Source of the DNA: G963674835 sp963674835
Lineage (GTDB): Bacteria > Planctomycetota > Planctomycetia > Pirellulales > Thermoguttaceae
Length of the DNA stretch: 64,000 nucleotides
Assembly (NCBI GenBank): GCA_963674835.2
Contig: CAXXKC010000003.1
Coordinates: forward strand, 1,426,001-1,490,000
Direction of reading: 5' to 3'
The notes under the pieces were generated by a model. It was not told where the DNA came from, searched no databases, and saw only the letters and a program-made list of their open reading frames with translations. The translations under genes were made by a program, and so were the position numbers. Shown here piece by piece: positions 1 through 9,379 of this stretch (position 1 is its first letter; the number at the start of each line of letters is the position of its first letter).

Positions 1-76
1 CGTTGATTCGGGTTTAGGGAGTGCTCGCGGTTGGGCCGTGCTGTTGGTGTGTTTGAACGGCCGGGGGCGCCGATCT

Positions 77-103
77 TGCACAGCCGGGGGCGGCCGTGCT
101 ACA
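77..103. repeat. Dispersed palindromic repeat, family A, copy 1
   Basis: A short GC-rich palindrome beginning TGCACAGCC and ending GGCCGTGCTACA. The same unit, with few changes, recurs at 31454-31480. It lies in the gene-free first 226 bases, downstream of the superoxide dismutase gene. I see nothing else in that stretch. Confidence 0.6.
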
Positions 104-226
104 GGTGGTTGCGGAAAGAACAGGGGCGGCAAAGCGCCCGGCCCTCTTGGCAACTGCCGTGCGTTTGCCGCCCCGCACCAGGCCGCAGAAGCTTGCTGCG
201 CAACCAGACGGCGAGTTGTGGGAACC

Positions 227-874
227 TCAGAGTTTCCCGGCCGTCTGTGCAATCTGTTCGCTACGCGCCAGTGCGTCTTGGTATCGTTCCGCAATGACGT
301 CCCAGTTAAAAACATTGAAGATCGCCTGGACGTAATCGGCTCGGCGATTCTGGTACTTCAGATAGTAGGCATGCTCCCAAACGTCGATGCCGAGGATGGG
401 GATATTGCCGTGCATCAAGGGGCTGTTCTGGTTGGGCGTGTCTTCGACGACGAGGGCCTTCTGGGGATCGACAGAGAGCCAAGCCCAACCACTGCCGAAG
501 CGGCCCAGGGCAACTTTGGCAAGGTGATCATGGAAGCGGGCGAATCCGCCGAACTGCCGATCGATGGCCTTGGCCAGTTCGCCTTCCGGCTCGCGGCTGC
601 CGGTCGGACCAAGGATGGTCCAGAACAAGGAGTGGTTGGCGTGGCCGCCGCCATGGTTTCGCACGGCGGTGCGGAGCACTTCGGGGAGCGTGTGGATGGC
701 GGCGACGAGTTCCTCGACCGTCGGATCGCCGAGCTGATGGCCTTCCAAGGCCTTGTTTAGGTTGGTGACATAGCCCTGGTGATGTTTGGTGTGATGGACT
801 TCCATCGTGCGCGCGTCGATGTGTGGCTCGAGCGCGTCGTAGGAGTAGGGCAACGAGGGGAGTGTGTACGCCAT
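227..874 (-). CDS. sodA: Superoxide dismutase, Mn-type
   Basis: A 215-residue Fe/Mn-family superoxide dismutase, which disproportionates superoxide to oxygen and hydrogen peroxide. The first metal-ligand His lies in the HHTKHHQ region near the N-terminus. The other ligands are seen as GGHANHSLFW and the C-terminal DVWEHAYY signature. The GSGWAWL core is intact. TPNQNSPLM places Gln at the position typical of Mn-dependent enzymes, so Mn is favoured over Fe by family knowledge. No signal peptide is seen, so it is cytoplasmic. The ATG at 874 is chosen over an upstream in-frame start because a strong GAGGAGG lies seven bases before it and because homologues begin at MAYTLPSLPY. It is transcribed alone. 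Confidence 0.95.
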   Translation of the reverse strand: MAYTLPSLPYSYDALEPHIDARTMEVHHTKHHQGYVTNLNKALEGHQLGDPTVEELVAAIHTLPEVLRTAVRNHGGGHANHSLFWTILGPTGSREPEGELAKAIDRQFGGFARFHDHLAKVALGRFGSGWAWLSVDPQKALVVEDTPNQNSPLMHGNIPILGIDVWEHAYYLKYQNRRADYVQAIFNVFNWDVIAERYQDALARSEQIAQTAGKL

Positions 875-1202
875 GAGAGATCCTCCTCTTCGAAGGTCGG
901 TGTCTGCTGCCATGGTCGCGGCCTGGTACGGCGCACCGACCTGGTGGATTGGTGCCTACCTGTTTACGTTAAGTGCCTATTTTTGTCAGCTCAATCTGTA
1001 GATAATAATAGCGCAGGTCGGCTGGCGGGCAAGGGCTCGGGAGGCGGGAGCGGAGGCATGGGGCGGGGAGGAGCGGGAGCGCAGATTCGTTGGTGGGACT
1101 CGCTTCGCTCGGCCCACCCTACGTGGTGGTTCACCAACCCTACGTGGTGGTTTGCTGACGGTGCCAGAGGTTGATTACCGTGCCCAGGAGCGAGGAGTGG
1201 GA
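875..1202. other. Intergenic stretch with family B repeat and a short tandem duplication
   Basis: No convincing gene. It holds an imperfect palindrome (1090-1120, TGGTGGGACTCGCTTCGCTC followed by GGCCCACC). The CCCTACGTGGTGGTT tail of this palindrome is repeated a second time at once, ending near 1152. Diverged relatives are at 34233-34265 and about 3817-3850. The AT-rich part around 985-1015 may hold the sodA promoter, but no hexamer pair is convincing. Confidence 0.5.
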
Positions 1203-3455
1203 CTATTTGTGCTTGATGAGCCAGGGCGTGAGGATGCGGGTTGCGCGGCGGAGGACTCCGCTGCGCGGTTCGACGTCGGTGGCCATCAGATAGGAGCGGA
1301 AGCTGGAGAGGACCTCTTTGGCACGCTCCTCCATTTCGGCTTGTCGTCGGTCGCGGTTGTGCTTGGGGGTGATAATCACGTGGATAATCGTGCGTGAGAT
1401 GCGAGAGGAGGCAGGGGCGCCTTGCTTGGTGGCCTGGAGTTGTTCCTCTTCGAAGCGCAGATCGAGCATGAAGGTTACGGGGCGGTCGGCGCGCCGGCGT
1501 TGGCGGCTGGGCTGGTCGTGCAGTTCGATGAAGACATTGCCGCCGTCGACCTTGGTGATGGTGGCCTGATGATCGGCGACGAAGCCTCGCAGCTTTTCGA
1601 CGGCCACCTTCAGGGGGACGGAGGTTTGGAGATCCTGCCGGATCATGAGGACCGGGCCAGCGGTCTTGCGGCGCCAGAAGCTTCTCCAGGAGGCGGGTTC
1701 CTGCTCGAGGCTGCCGGTGCCCAACTGGACGACGCAGTTGCGGCCTTTGGACTTGGCCATGAGCAGGCCGCGATCGGCGCGGCGGAGCATCGTTTCGGGC
1801 GTGTCGCCGGGCTGGATTTCGGTGACACCAAAGCTGACGGTGGTAACGCGACCGCCGAGTTTCGGCTGGGCGATCTGCATGAGGCCCATGCGGACCTGTT
1901 CGGCGCGCCGAGCGGCGGAGGCATTGTCGCAATTGGCCAGGAGCATGACAAACTCCTCACCGCCGTATCGGGCCACAAGATCGCCGGGGCGGCAGGCATT
2001 CTTGAGCAGTCCTGCGAGGCTTTTGATCACGTCGTCGCCAGCCTGATGGCCGTAGGTATCGTTGACTCGCTTGAAGTTGTCCAGATCACAGATGAGCAGG
2101 CTACAGGGTGTCTTCTGCTGGCGATGGGCGGTGACGAACATGTCGTGGACGCGATCGAATTCCGCACGGTTGGCCACCTGGGTCAGCGGGTCTTTGGTGG
2201 CTTTTTCGTGGAGGCTTTGGCAGCGTTCCTCGAGGGAGGCCTCGGGCGAAGCATCGTGCATGAGCAAGATGGCGCCGAGGATGGTGCCGTTGCGCGAGGT
2301 GATGGGGATGATGTGGCTATCGACGGAGATGGGCTCGTCGGTTCTGCCACGGATGGTCAGTCGCCGCAACGACTGCACCCCGGAGCGGATCGCGAAGGCG
2401 ACCGGGCAGTCGTCGTCGGAGACGGGATGCCCTTTTTCATCGCGGATGCCCAAGAGGCTGGGCAGCCAGGGCTGGTGTGCGATGCTGGCGGCGGCGATGC
2501 CGGTGAGGCGTTCGGCGCCGTGGTTCCACTGGGTGATTTGCAGTTGGCTGTCGATGAAGATGACAGCGTCGTGCATGTTGTCCAATAGGCGGGTTTGAAA
2601 GAGTGACTCGACGCCGGGCAGGACGGTTTGACGATCGGCCACCGACAAGCTCCAGTGCTTGTTGGCCGCCTCGGGATCCAATCCGTGGAGCCAGCGGGAG
2701 GCAATTTCCTCTCGCAGCTCGGGCAGATCGCTGGTTTGAAGTTCGCTGAAGCTCCGGACGAGTTGGGGATCGAACTGGGTGCCGGCCGCCTCGAACAGCT
2801 CGCTCATGGCGCGTTCCTGCGACTTAGCGCGGCGGTAGGCCTGGCCGTTGGTCATGGCGTCGAACGCTTCGACGATGGCGATCATGCGGGCGCCGAGAGG
2901 GATTTGACGTCCGCTGAAACGGTATCCAGGCTGGGAGCCGTCGAACCAGGCGCCCATGAACTCGACGATTTCGAGGATGGGAGATTCGGCGCAGGCATGG
3001 CGGAGGATCTCGTGGCTCATCTTGCGCGAATACTCGATGAGCAAGGTTTCGTCGCTATCGAGCGGGGCCACTTTGAACAGGATGCGGTCGGGCACGCCGA
3101 TGAGTCCGACATCGTGCAGGAGTGCGGCGACCTCGATGGCATCGCGTTGCTGCGGGCTCAAGCCCATTTGCAGCGCCCAGACGGAGGTGCGCAGGGCGGT
3201 ACGGAGCGCGTGGGCGGCCATCGGTCCGTGTTTGCAGTGCAGGGCCGTAAACAGAGCACTGGCGATGCCGAGGCGAACCTGGATCAACTGGTTGTCGCGG
3301 CGCGAGAGGACCGTAGCAGGGGCGGTGGGCGTCGGCCGCTGCAACTCCTCGAGCATGGAGCCGAGTTCCGACACGAGGTTCGTCGCCAACGAGCCGGGAT
3401 CGTCGCGGGAGATGGATTGAGCCAGAGAGTTATCCGGCACGGTGTGTTCCGACAT
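1203..3455 (-). CDS. HD-GYP-like / PAS / GGDEF signalling protein (putative diguanylate cyclase)
   Basis: A 750-residue soluble multidomain protein. An HD-GYP-like domain (about residues 80-250) keeps an HD pair in HDVGLIGVPDRIL and the DAMT end. However, the HHE and GYP parts are altered (FMGAWFDGS, PGY) and the usual Asp before FDAMT is Glu, so phosphodiesterase activity is doubtful. A PAS domain (about 290-410) follows. Next is a GGDEF domain with an intact GGEEF active site near residue 499 and an RPGD inhibitory I-site five residues before it, which supports c-di-GMP synthesis with product inhibition. The last 120 residues are Arg-rich and distantly PilZ-like; this is uncertain. The ATG at 3455 is the best start. 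Longer starts at 3557 add low-complexity sequence. Confidence 0.85.
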   Translation of the reverse strand: MSEHTVPDNSLAQSISRDDPGSLATNLVSELGSMLEELQRPTPTAPATVLSRRDNQLIQVRLGIASALFTALHCKHGPMAAHALRTALRTSVWALQMGLSPQQRDAIEVAALLHDVGLIGVPDRILFKVAPLDSDETLLIEYSRKMSHEILRHACAESPILEIVEFMGAWFDGSQPGYRFSGRQIPLGARMIAIVEAFDAMTNGQAYRRAKSQERAMSELFEAAGTQFDPQLVRSFSELQTSDLPELREEIASRWLHGLDPEAANKHWSLSVADRQTVLPGVESLFQTRLLDNMHDAVIFIDSQLQITQWNHGAERLTGIAAASIAHQPWLPSLLGIRDEKGHPVSDDDCPVAFAIRSGVQSLRRLTIRGRTDEPISVDSHIIPITSRNGTILGAILLMHDASPEASLEERCQSLHEKATKDPLTQVANRAEFDRVHDMFVTAHRQQKTPCSLLICDLDNFKRVNDTYGHQAGDDVIKSLAGLLKNACRPGDLVARYGGEEFVMLLANCDNASAARRAEQVRMGLMQIAQPKLGGRVTTVSFGVTEIQPGDTPETMLRRADRGLLMAKSKGRNCVVQLGTGSLEQEPASWRSFWRRKTAGPVLMIRQDLQTSVPLKVAVEKLRGFVADHQATITKVDGGNVFIELHDQPSRQRRRADRPVTFMLDLRFEEEQLQATKQGAPASSRISRTIIHVIITPKHNRDRRQAEMEERAKEVLSSFRSYLMATDVEPRSGVLRRATRILTPWLIKHK

Positions 3456-4099
3456 GACTGGCCTGCGCGCACGTACAAATCCGAGACCGGCAGGCAGCCG
3501 CGCTGGCCAGAGCGCCTGGGGCCGACGAGCCACAGGCATGGCACCGCAATGCGCCAAGCGGCGTTTTGCGCATAGGGGTTTCCGAGCCTCACGGGAGGCC
3601 GCCCACCGGATAACCGTTCCACTGCTGAAAGCTAGGTCACATTTGCACTTCCGTCAAACGGCCAAAGACAAGTTGGCGTATGGCTAAGGCCTTCCGGTCG
3701 ATGCTGTATTGTCGTTGCGTCGCTTACAGCACGTCGTTGGGGTTGCACGGGGTTACGGAGGCGGTATCGGCGGTAGAGGCGTTGTAAGCCTAACGAGTGC
3801 GGAGGGTGACGGAGAGTCGCCGGTGGAGCTCGTTTTGCCCGGCCAACCCTGGAGTTGGCGGCCACCTGGCAGCGTCAGAAATCGGCTCCCGCCCGGAGGG
3901 GTGCGTATGCTTGGCTGTGGGTGCCGGAGAGGTTATGCTACAGGTACGGTTTCTCAGGCGACTGCGAGGCCTGGACAGAGCGGCGCCCGCCGTTGCTCCC
4001 CCGTCTGCCATCCTACCGACTGTAGAGGGGAGCCAGAGCGTAGGCCGTTGGTCGCCCACTTGCCTTCCGAACTACCCACCATTCATCGAGGAGCTCGCC
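3456..4099. other. Gene-free stretch with diverged family B repeat
   Basis: The divergent intergenic region between the GGDEF gene and the Gfo/Idh/MocA gene. Bases about 3817-3850 resemble the family B palindrome (GGTGGAGCTCGTTTTGCCCG then GCCAACCC). No RNA gene or clear promoter is recognised. Confidence 0.4.
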
Positions 4100-5461
4100 A
4101 TGACGCAACGCGACGATCGTCCCCATCCCACGCGCCGGAAGTTTCTGCAAACGACAGGCACGGTGGCGGGTGGAGCCGTCTTGCTGGGCGGCGCGGTCCC
4201 GGCGGTACACGCCGGTGAAGACAACACGATTCGTCTGGCGTTGATTGGCTGTGGTCATCGGGGCGCGGGCGCGGTTGCGGATGCATTGCGTGTTCGCGAT
4301 GCCGGTCCGGTGAAGCTGTACGTCATGGCCGACGTCGTTGACGGGCCGATGGACCGGGCATTGAAGGCGTTGAAGAAAGAGTTTCCCGACAAGGTGGACG
4401 TTTCGGACGATCGGAAATTCATGGGCTTCGACGCTTACCGCAAGGCGATCGACTCGTTGAAGCCCGGCGACGTGGCCATGTGCACGACGCGGGCATACGT
4501 CCGGCCTGTGCACGTGGAGTATGCGGTGAAGAAGGGGATCAACGTGTTCATGGAGAAGCCGTTTGCGCCGGATCCGGTGGGGCTGCGGCGGCTGCTTCGT
4601 GCGGGTGAGGAAGCGGAGAAGAAGAATGTGAAGATCGCGGCGGGCCTACAGTGTCGCCACTCGCCGGCCCGGCAGGCCTTGATCGATAAGATTCGCGACG
4701 GTGCCATGGGAGAGATTCCGTTGATCCGTGCGAATCGTCTGGGAGGGACCGGCTGGCTATCGAACGTGGGCGAGAAAGCCAACAGTCTGATGGACCAGTT
4801 GGGGTTCGGCAGGGTGCAGCTTTACTGGGTCGGTTCGGGACACTTCGTGGACTACTTGATCCACCAGATCGACGAGTGCTGCTGGATCAAGGATGCGTGG
4901 CCGGTAACGGCGGTGGGCATGGGTGGACGGGTGCCGGGGAGCACCGATCGCGGGCAGAACATCGACGTGTACTCGATCGAGTATACGTTCGCCGACGGCA
5001 CGAAGGCGTTTTGCGGATTTCGGCGGATCAACAAGACCCGGGAGGAGTTTGCGACGTTCATCCACGGCACGAAATGCGCCGCGCAGTTTTCGGGCAACAT
5101 TCACGCCGCAACGGTCCACATGTTCAAGGACCAGCGGATCGGCAAGGACCAGATTGCGTGGACCCCGCAGGACGACGCTTTCACGCCCTGGCAATACGAG
5201 TGGAACGACTTCATCGCGAGCATTCGCAGCGATCGGCATCATAACGAGGCCAAGCGGGCGGTCTACTCGGACCTGACGACGTTGATGGGACGGGCCGCGT
5301 GCCACACGGGACAGACGGTGACTTGGGACGACGTGATGAAGTCGGAGTTCCAGTTCTGCGACTATATCGACCGCATGAACTACGACAGCCCCGCGCCGGT
5401 GAAGGCCGACGCCGACGGGCAGTTCCCAGTGCCGATTCCCGGCCAGTGGAAAGAGATCTGA
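4100..5461 (+). CDS. TAT-exported Gfo/Idh/MocA family oxidoreductase
   Basis: A 453-residue protein of the NAD(P)-dependent Gfo/Idh/MocA sugar-oxidoreductase fold. Residues 1-38 are a twin-arginine signal: TRRKFLQ, then a small-residue hydrophobic stretch ending AVHAGE. The protein is therefore expected to be folded in the cytoplasm and exported. The Rossmann motif LIGCGHRGAG follows at once, EKPFAPDP marks the conserved EKP motif, and the C-terminal half is the dimerisation/substrate domain. The substrate cannot be inferred. The ATG at 4100 has GAGGAG eight bases upstream and starts the TAT signal, so the 101 extra upstream codons that are open are not used. Such exported family members are abundant in planctomycetes. 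Confidence 0.92.
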   Translation: MTQRDDRPHPTRRKFLQTTGTVAGGAVLLGGAVPAVHAGEDNTIRLALIGCGHRGAGAVADALRVRDAGPVKLYVMADVVDGPMDRALKALKKEFPDKVDVSDDRKFMGFDAYRKAIDSLKPGDVAMCTTRAYVRPVHVEYAVKKGINVFMEKPFAPDPVGLRRLLRAGEEAEKKNVKIAAGLQCRHSPARQALIDKIRDGAMGEIPLIRANRLGGTGWLSNVGEKANSLMDQLGFGRVQLYWVGSGHFVDYLIHQIDECCWIKDAWPVTAVGMGGRVPGSTDRGQNIDVYSIEYTFADGTKAFCGFRRINKTREEFATFIHGTKCAAQFSGNIHAATVHMFKDQRIGKDQIAWTPQDDAFTPWQYEWNDFIASIRSDRHHNEAKRAVYSDLTTLMGRAACHTGQTVTWDDVMKSEFQFCDYIDRMNYDSPAPVKADADGQFPVPIPGQWKEI

Positions 5462-5654
5462 TGCGAAACTCGCGAAGCGATGGCCGGCGCTGGGAGGCCA
5501 TCGCTTCGCGTGTATGACATGGGAGGCGGTAACGGAAGGCCGCGTGCGTCACCGTGGGGCGCCGTGATTGCAAGAGGGCGCGGGGAGTGGGGCGCTGTTG
5601 AGTTGTTCGGCAGTGACGAGGGTATGGCCGGACGAGCCGAGCGTGGCGATGGCC

Positions 5655-7001
5655 TTAGTAGCCCGTCGAAGGATAGCCGGACGAATAGCTGGCGGGGGCG
5701 ACCTGGGAGTCGACCTTGGAGTCGCCGGAAAGCGTCGTGTTCTGCGGCGTGTAACTCTTCGTACTGCCGGGGCGGTATTCGGGGATCTCCTGATTGGTCG
5801 CGCCACTGGTCGAGTAGTAACCGGTGGCGGCTGACGAAGTGGAGGTCGTTGCCGGGTACTGACCGGCGGGCGACTGGTATTGGCCGGCTGGAGACACGTA
5901 CGGATCGGCAGGCGTCTGATAGGCTCCCGTGCCGGACGGGTTGTAGCTGCCGGTTCCCGGCTGGAGATCAGACTTGCCAGGGGTGTAGCCGTTGACTCCG
6001 GGCTGATAGCCATTTTGCGCCGGCGTGTAGTTGGAAGGCGGCAGACCAGTGGTGCTGGTCGGCGCGTTGGTACCGGCGGTGCTGGCAAAGGCCTCGAAGC
6101 CCGAGTTGGCGCTGGTCTTCGGGGTGGAGGTGGAAGCGTAAGGGTTGTTGGACGGAGTGCTCGGCAACGCGGGGGTCGTCACAGCGCTGGCCCCGTACGG
6201 AGAATTCGTGGGAGCCGTCGCGTAGGCGGTGGAGGGCGGGTTTGTATTGGAGGCCGCGGCTGCGTAGGGGCTGGACGGCAAGCTTCCGTACGGAGTGGAG
6301 GAGTAGGCGGCGCTGGGCGTTCCGCTTGTATAGCTGGAGGGGGAACCATAGCCGCGACCAACTGATGCGGAGGCTATGTAGGGAGTGTTCTCGGGAGTCA
6401 TGTTGGCAACAGGATTTGCGTAGGCCGCCGGATTGCCATAGCGGTCGGCAGCGGGAGCATAGCTCGGCGAAGCGCCAGCTATGCTGCCAGAGGTGGTGCC
6501 GACCGAAGGAGTCGACGCGTAGGCGGGCGACGCCGGAGTGTTACCTGGCGGATTGGTATAGCTGCTGGCAGCAGAGTTGTTGAAATAGCTGGCGTAGGGA
6601 TTGGTCGGGGACGCGCTGGATGGTGATGTCGTGCTGCTGGAGGCGATGCCGTTGGCGCTATACTTGCCGGACTGCGGGACTCCGTATGGGCTGGCACTGG
6701 CAGCCGATGTGCTGGGGCTGGTGGCGCCCTTGGCCGTGGTGGTACCGGCCAGGCCGGAGAGGTCAGGAGTGGCCGAATTTGTGCCAGGCGTCGTGGACGC
6801 GATCGAACTGGTCGCACTGGAGGCCGGCGGCGAAGGCGTACTCAAGGAAGAGGGGAGCTTGGGAGTATTGGCCGCGACTTGCGAGGAGGGCGAACGGAAG
6901 GGATTCCAAGACCAGGAAGGACGGCTTCCGGAACTGCTACATCCGGCCAGCCCGACAATCGTCGACACAACCAGCGCGCAGCGCACAATCGAGGTTTGCA
7001 T
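5655..7001 (-). CDS. Ser/Pro/Tyr-rich lipoprotein of unknown function
   Basis: A 448-residue protein. A lipoprotein signal (hydrophobic stretch then LAGC, Cys at about 21) predicts lipid anchoring. Almost all the rest is low complexity: Ser, Thr, Pro, Ala, Gly, Asn and regularly spaced Tyr. Toward the C-terminus loose repeats appear, such as GYQPG, GYTPG, QPGTGSYNPSG, and AGQYQSP followed by AGQYPAT. No enzymatic domain is visible. The composition suggests an extended, disordered envelope or matrix protein. ATG 7001 is preferred because it starts directly before the signal sequence with GAAGGA upstream. The 30-codon extension to 7091 is not signal-like. Confidence 0.75.
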   Translation of the reverse strand: MQTSIVRCALVVSTIVGLAGCSSSGSRPSWSWNPFRSPSSQVAANTPKLPSSLSTPSPPASSATSSIASTTPGTNSATPDLSGLAGTTTAKGATSPSTSAASASPYGVPQSGKYSANGIASSSTTSPSSASPTNPYASYFNNSAASSYTNPPGNTPASPAYASTPSVGTTSGSIAGASPSYAPAADRYGNPAAYANPVANMTPENTPYIASASVGRGYGSPSSYTSGTPSAAYSSTPYGSLPSSPYAAAASNTNPPSTAYATAPTNSPYGASAVTTPALPSTPSNNPYASTSTPKTSANSGFEAFASTAGTNAPTSTTGLPPSNYTPAQNGYQPGVNGYTPGKSDLQPGTGSYNPSGTGAYQTPADPYVSPAGQYQSPAGQYPATTSTSSAATGYYSTSGATNQEIPEYRPGSTKSYTPQNTTLSGDSKVDSQVAPASYSSGYPSTGY

Positions 7002-7434
7002 GGGTACGGAGTCCTTCAGAATTGGACGAGAAGGGGGCCTTGTGAGGCCGTCGACCTCCCTGTCGCTTGAGGTGCCGGTGTCCTCATCCATGAGGACTTG
7101 ATGGTATTGAAGATAAGCCAGACCGGATGCTCAGTTGGTGAGAATCGGCCCCGCCCGGAACCCAGAGGAGACTGTCTAAACGCCATAAGGCCCGCGCAGC
7201 CGCCTCTCGGAGCCGGAATGGCGGCGGATTATAGGCGAAGGATGTAGTGGGTCAACCCCAATCTGCCGCGCGGAGGAATACCGTCTCGCGGTGGACGCCC
7301 TCACGGTTCAACTGGAAGCTCCTGCCATGACGATCTCTAGCGGGGCCTCCACCCACCCCGTCAACTCCCGGTTCGCTTTCACTGGTCGGTTCATAGCATC
7401 AGACAGGACGTTGCGCGTCAGGCCTGACGCGCGT
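7002..7434. other. Gene-free stretch upstream of the Ser/Pro/Tyr-rich lipoprotein
   Basis: No gene, RNA or repeat recognised here. It should hold the promoter of the lipoprotein gene at 5655-7001. A short GC palindrome (GCGTCAGGCCTGACGC) lies just before the minus-strand terminator at 7435-7473. Confidence 0.4.
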
Positions 7435-7473
7435 AAAAAAAGGTTGGGATCAAGATGAAACCTGATCCCAACC
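7435..7473 (-). terminator. Rho-independent terminator for the DUF1559/lipoprotein pair
   Basis: Read on the minus strand this is a perfect 11-bp stem (GGTTGGGATCA, 7442-7452 with 7463-7473) closing a 10-base loop. It is followed by seven T (7441-7435). It lies 49 bases past the stop codon of the small lipoprotein gene. Confidence 0.88.
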
Positions 7474-7521
7474 CTGCATTGCCCGTGTGGACTCGATAGG
7501 CAGCCAAAGGCTGCGTCGAGC

Positions 7522-7953
7522 CTACTTGGTGGTCAATTCAATCTTGCCGAGGTCGACGGGGCCATCCGCCACTTTGAGATCAACCTTGGAAGTGGCAGGA
7601 TTGGCGTAACGACCTCCAAACTTGTCGGGTTTACCGGACATGAGGCCGCCTCCACTCCACGAAAAAGTCAATTTGTAATTCCCTGCAGGCACACCGTCGC
7701 CTTGGTCATAGGTACCCAACGTGAAGTTCCCGTCTGCATCCGTCAACCCGCTGGGTAGCGTGGGGTGTTCAGCATTACCCCCACCCTCTTCATGCGCCAA
7801 GATGCGCACTCCGGCGGTTGGATTTCCATCCACGAGAACTTGGCCCTTGATCGGGCCAACCAACGGCTTGTGGTACGGCCCTGCAGGCCCACAAGCGCTG
7901 AAGGCAACACTAAGGATCGCTACGACGAGCAATCGACCTACTGGAATTCGCAT
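7522..7953 (-). CDS. Small lipoprotein with carboxypeptidase-regulatory-like fold
   Basis: A 143-residue protein. The signal sequence ends in a lipobox (FSAC, Cys about 21). The mature part begins with KGQVLVDGNPTAGVRILA and continues through LTDADGNFTLGTYDQGDGVPAGNYKLTF, the pattern of a transthyretin-like / carboxypeptidase regulatory-like beta-sandwich (about residues 35-110). The planctomycete family commonly sits directly downstream of a DUF1559 gene, as here (66-nt gap, same strand, shared terminator at 7435-7473). The role is unknown; an envelope accessory of the DUF1559 protein is inference. Confidence 0.85.
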   Translation of the reverse strand: MRIPVGRLLVVAILSVAFSACGPAGPYHKPLVGPIKGQVLVDGNPTAGVRILAHEEGGGNAEHPTLPSGLTDADGNFTLGTYDQGDGVPAGNYKLTFSWSGGGLMSGKPDKFGGRYANPATSKVDLKVADGPVDLGKIELTTK

Positions 7954-8019
7954 GACTATTCTCGCAGTCCTTTGTTACGTCGGATGTGGCCTCTTTAGGA
8001 CAAACCACTAGCCGTCCGC

Positions 8020-9177
8020 TTACGGCAGCTCAAACACTTCGCCGTTGCCGCGCGTGAGCATGGCGCCCAATACGCTGCTGGGCACATTCTCTGAGATGAA
8101 CCTGACGGAGCCATCGCACAATGCGAAGTTGCAACCACCCGGATGCATGGCGAAGAAGCCGCAGTTCCACATGCTAATGGAATTGATGACCGACGGTCCA
8201 GTCCCCGCTGTGGGCAGCCAGGCGCTGCCCGTATTCACGGCGCCTGCCTCGGTTGTTCCCGCCGGACGGAACCAACCGCTGAACGGATTGGCCCAGCCGC
8301 CACCGTTGACGAAGTTCAATGTGGCGCCCGTTAACGGAATGCCGAGAAACGCAGCGTCAATCGTGTCGATCTGAACATTGCCGCGCTTATAGACGTATGG
8401 GCCGCCAACACGCTCACCCGCGAGGATGGTGTTGGAGGTTCCATCCGTAATATCTTCGAGGCGGCTGGACTGTGGATAACTGCTGCCGGTTACGGTATCT
8501 CTGACCAGCATCGGCCCCACCACCTGATGCGGCGTCGCTCCAGCACCCCAGGCCAGAGTCGAGAACACGGTGTCACCGCTTTCCAAGTATGCCCACTGGT
8601 AGGGCTGGTAGTCGATCGGTGCCTGTCCGAAGCTCCAGGTGCCAGTCAAGGGCAACGAAGCTCCCACGGCGGCTCCGAGGACGGCCATGTCGATGCCGGC
8701 GACGGCAACGCGCGATTTGGCAGCCGGTGCCGACGGGCATATGAACGAGTCAATTACGGTCGCAGCCATATCGGCGTTGTTCTGGCATGCGGCGGTGGCC
8801 ACGGGATCCCCGGTTATACCGAGGGCAGTTTCGCTACCGCCACTGGCGGCGGGATAGCGGGCATCCCACTGCGAACTGATCGTGGTCTGCTCCATGAACG
8901 GCAGAACCATGGTAGCCCAGGGCTGGAAATTCACAGACGTACCGGTCGTCGTCAGGAACAAGCTGGCCGGCAGGCTCTTGGACCGATCAACGTAGTTGTG
9001 GCACGCAAGAGCGATTTGCTTCATGTTGTTGGTGCACTGTGCGCGTCGAGCGGCTTCGCGCGCGGCCTGTACGGCGGGCAACAACAAGGCGATCAAAATA
9101 CCGATGATGGCGATGACCACCAACAGTTCCACCAGCGTGAAAGCTCGCTGGCGCGCGGGACGAGAGTGATGCAACAT
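8020..9177 (-). CDS. DUF1559 prepilin-like protein
   Basis: A 385-residue planctomycete-type protein with a type IV prepilin leader. A short basic leader is followed by AFTLVELLVVIAIIGILIAL, with Ala rather than Gly at the cleavage position, then the AREAARR helix and the conserved NNMKQIALACHNY. The DUF1559 (SBP_bac_10) body follows, ending in the typical CDGSVRFISENV block near residue 355. It should be processed by a prepilin peptidase and assembled into, or secreted by, a pseudopilus-like system; this is a family-based inference. The promoter is at 9351-9379, and the partner lipoprotein gene is immediately downstream. Confidence 0.93.
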   Translation of the reverse strand: MLHHSRPARQRAFTLVELLVVIAIIGILIALLLPAVQAAREAARRAQCTNNMKQIALACHNYVDRSKSLPASLFLTTTGTSVNFQPWATMVLPFMEQTTISSQWDARYPAASGGSETALGITGDPVATAACQNNADMAATVIDSFICPSAPAAKSRVAVAGIDMAVLGAAVGASLPLTGTWSFGQAPIDYQPYQWAYLESGDTVFSTLAWGAGATPHQVVGPMLVRDTVTGSSYPQSSRLEDITDGTSNTILAGERVGGPYVYKRGNVQIDTIDAAFLGIPLTGATLNFVNGGGWANPFSGWFRPAGTTEAGAVNTGSAWLPTAGTGPSVINSISMWNCGFFAMHPGGCNFALCDGSVRFISENVPSSVLGAMLTRGNGEVFELP

Positions 9178-9350
9178 GACAGATGACCTCCAGGAATTTC
9201 AAGACAGCCAACGCCGGTGGAGAGCCACTCTCCACCACAGCCCGTGCCCATTTCCGTCCCGAACGCCATTAGCCGATCGCGGTCGATTCGCGGTAGCGAA
9301 ACACGTTTGCAGGAAGAGCATCAAGAGGTGTAGACCGGATCGATAATGTC

Positions 9351-9379
9351 ATTGTGTCCAGGGCAGTGGGCAACGTCAA
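9351..9379 (-). promoter_or_regulatory. Probable promoter of the DUF1559 operon
   Basis: On the minus strand TTGACG (9379-9374), a 17-base spacer and CACAAT (9356-9351) form a reasonable housekeeping promoter. The 5' leader would be about 165 nt to the ATG at 9177. Confidence 0.45.

Noticed and set aside
38..760. 240-residue open frame opposite superoxide dismutase
   Set aside because: Antisense shadow of sodA, with no motif or ribosome-binding site of its own.
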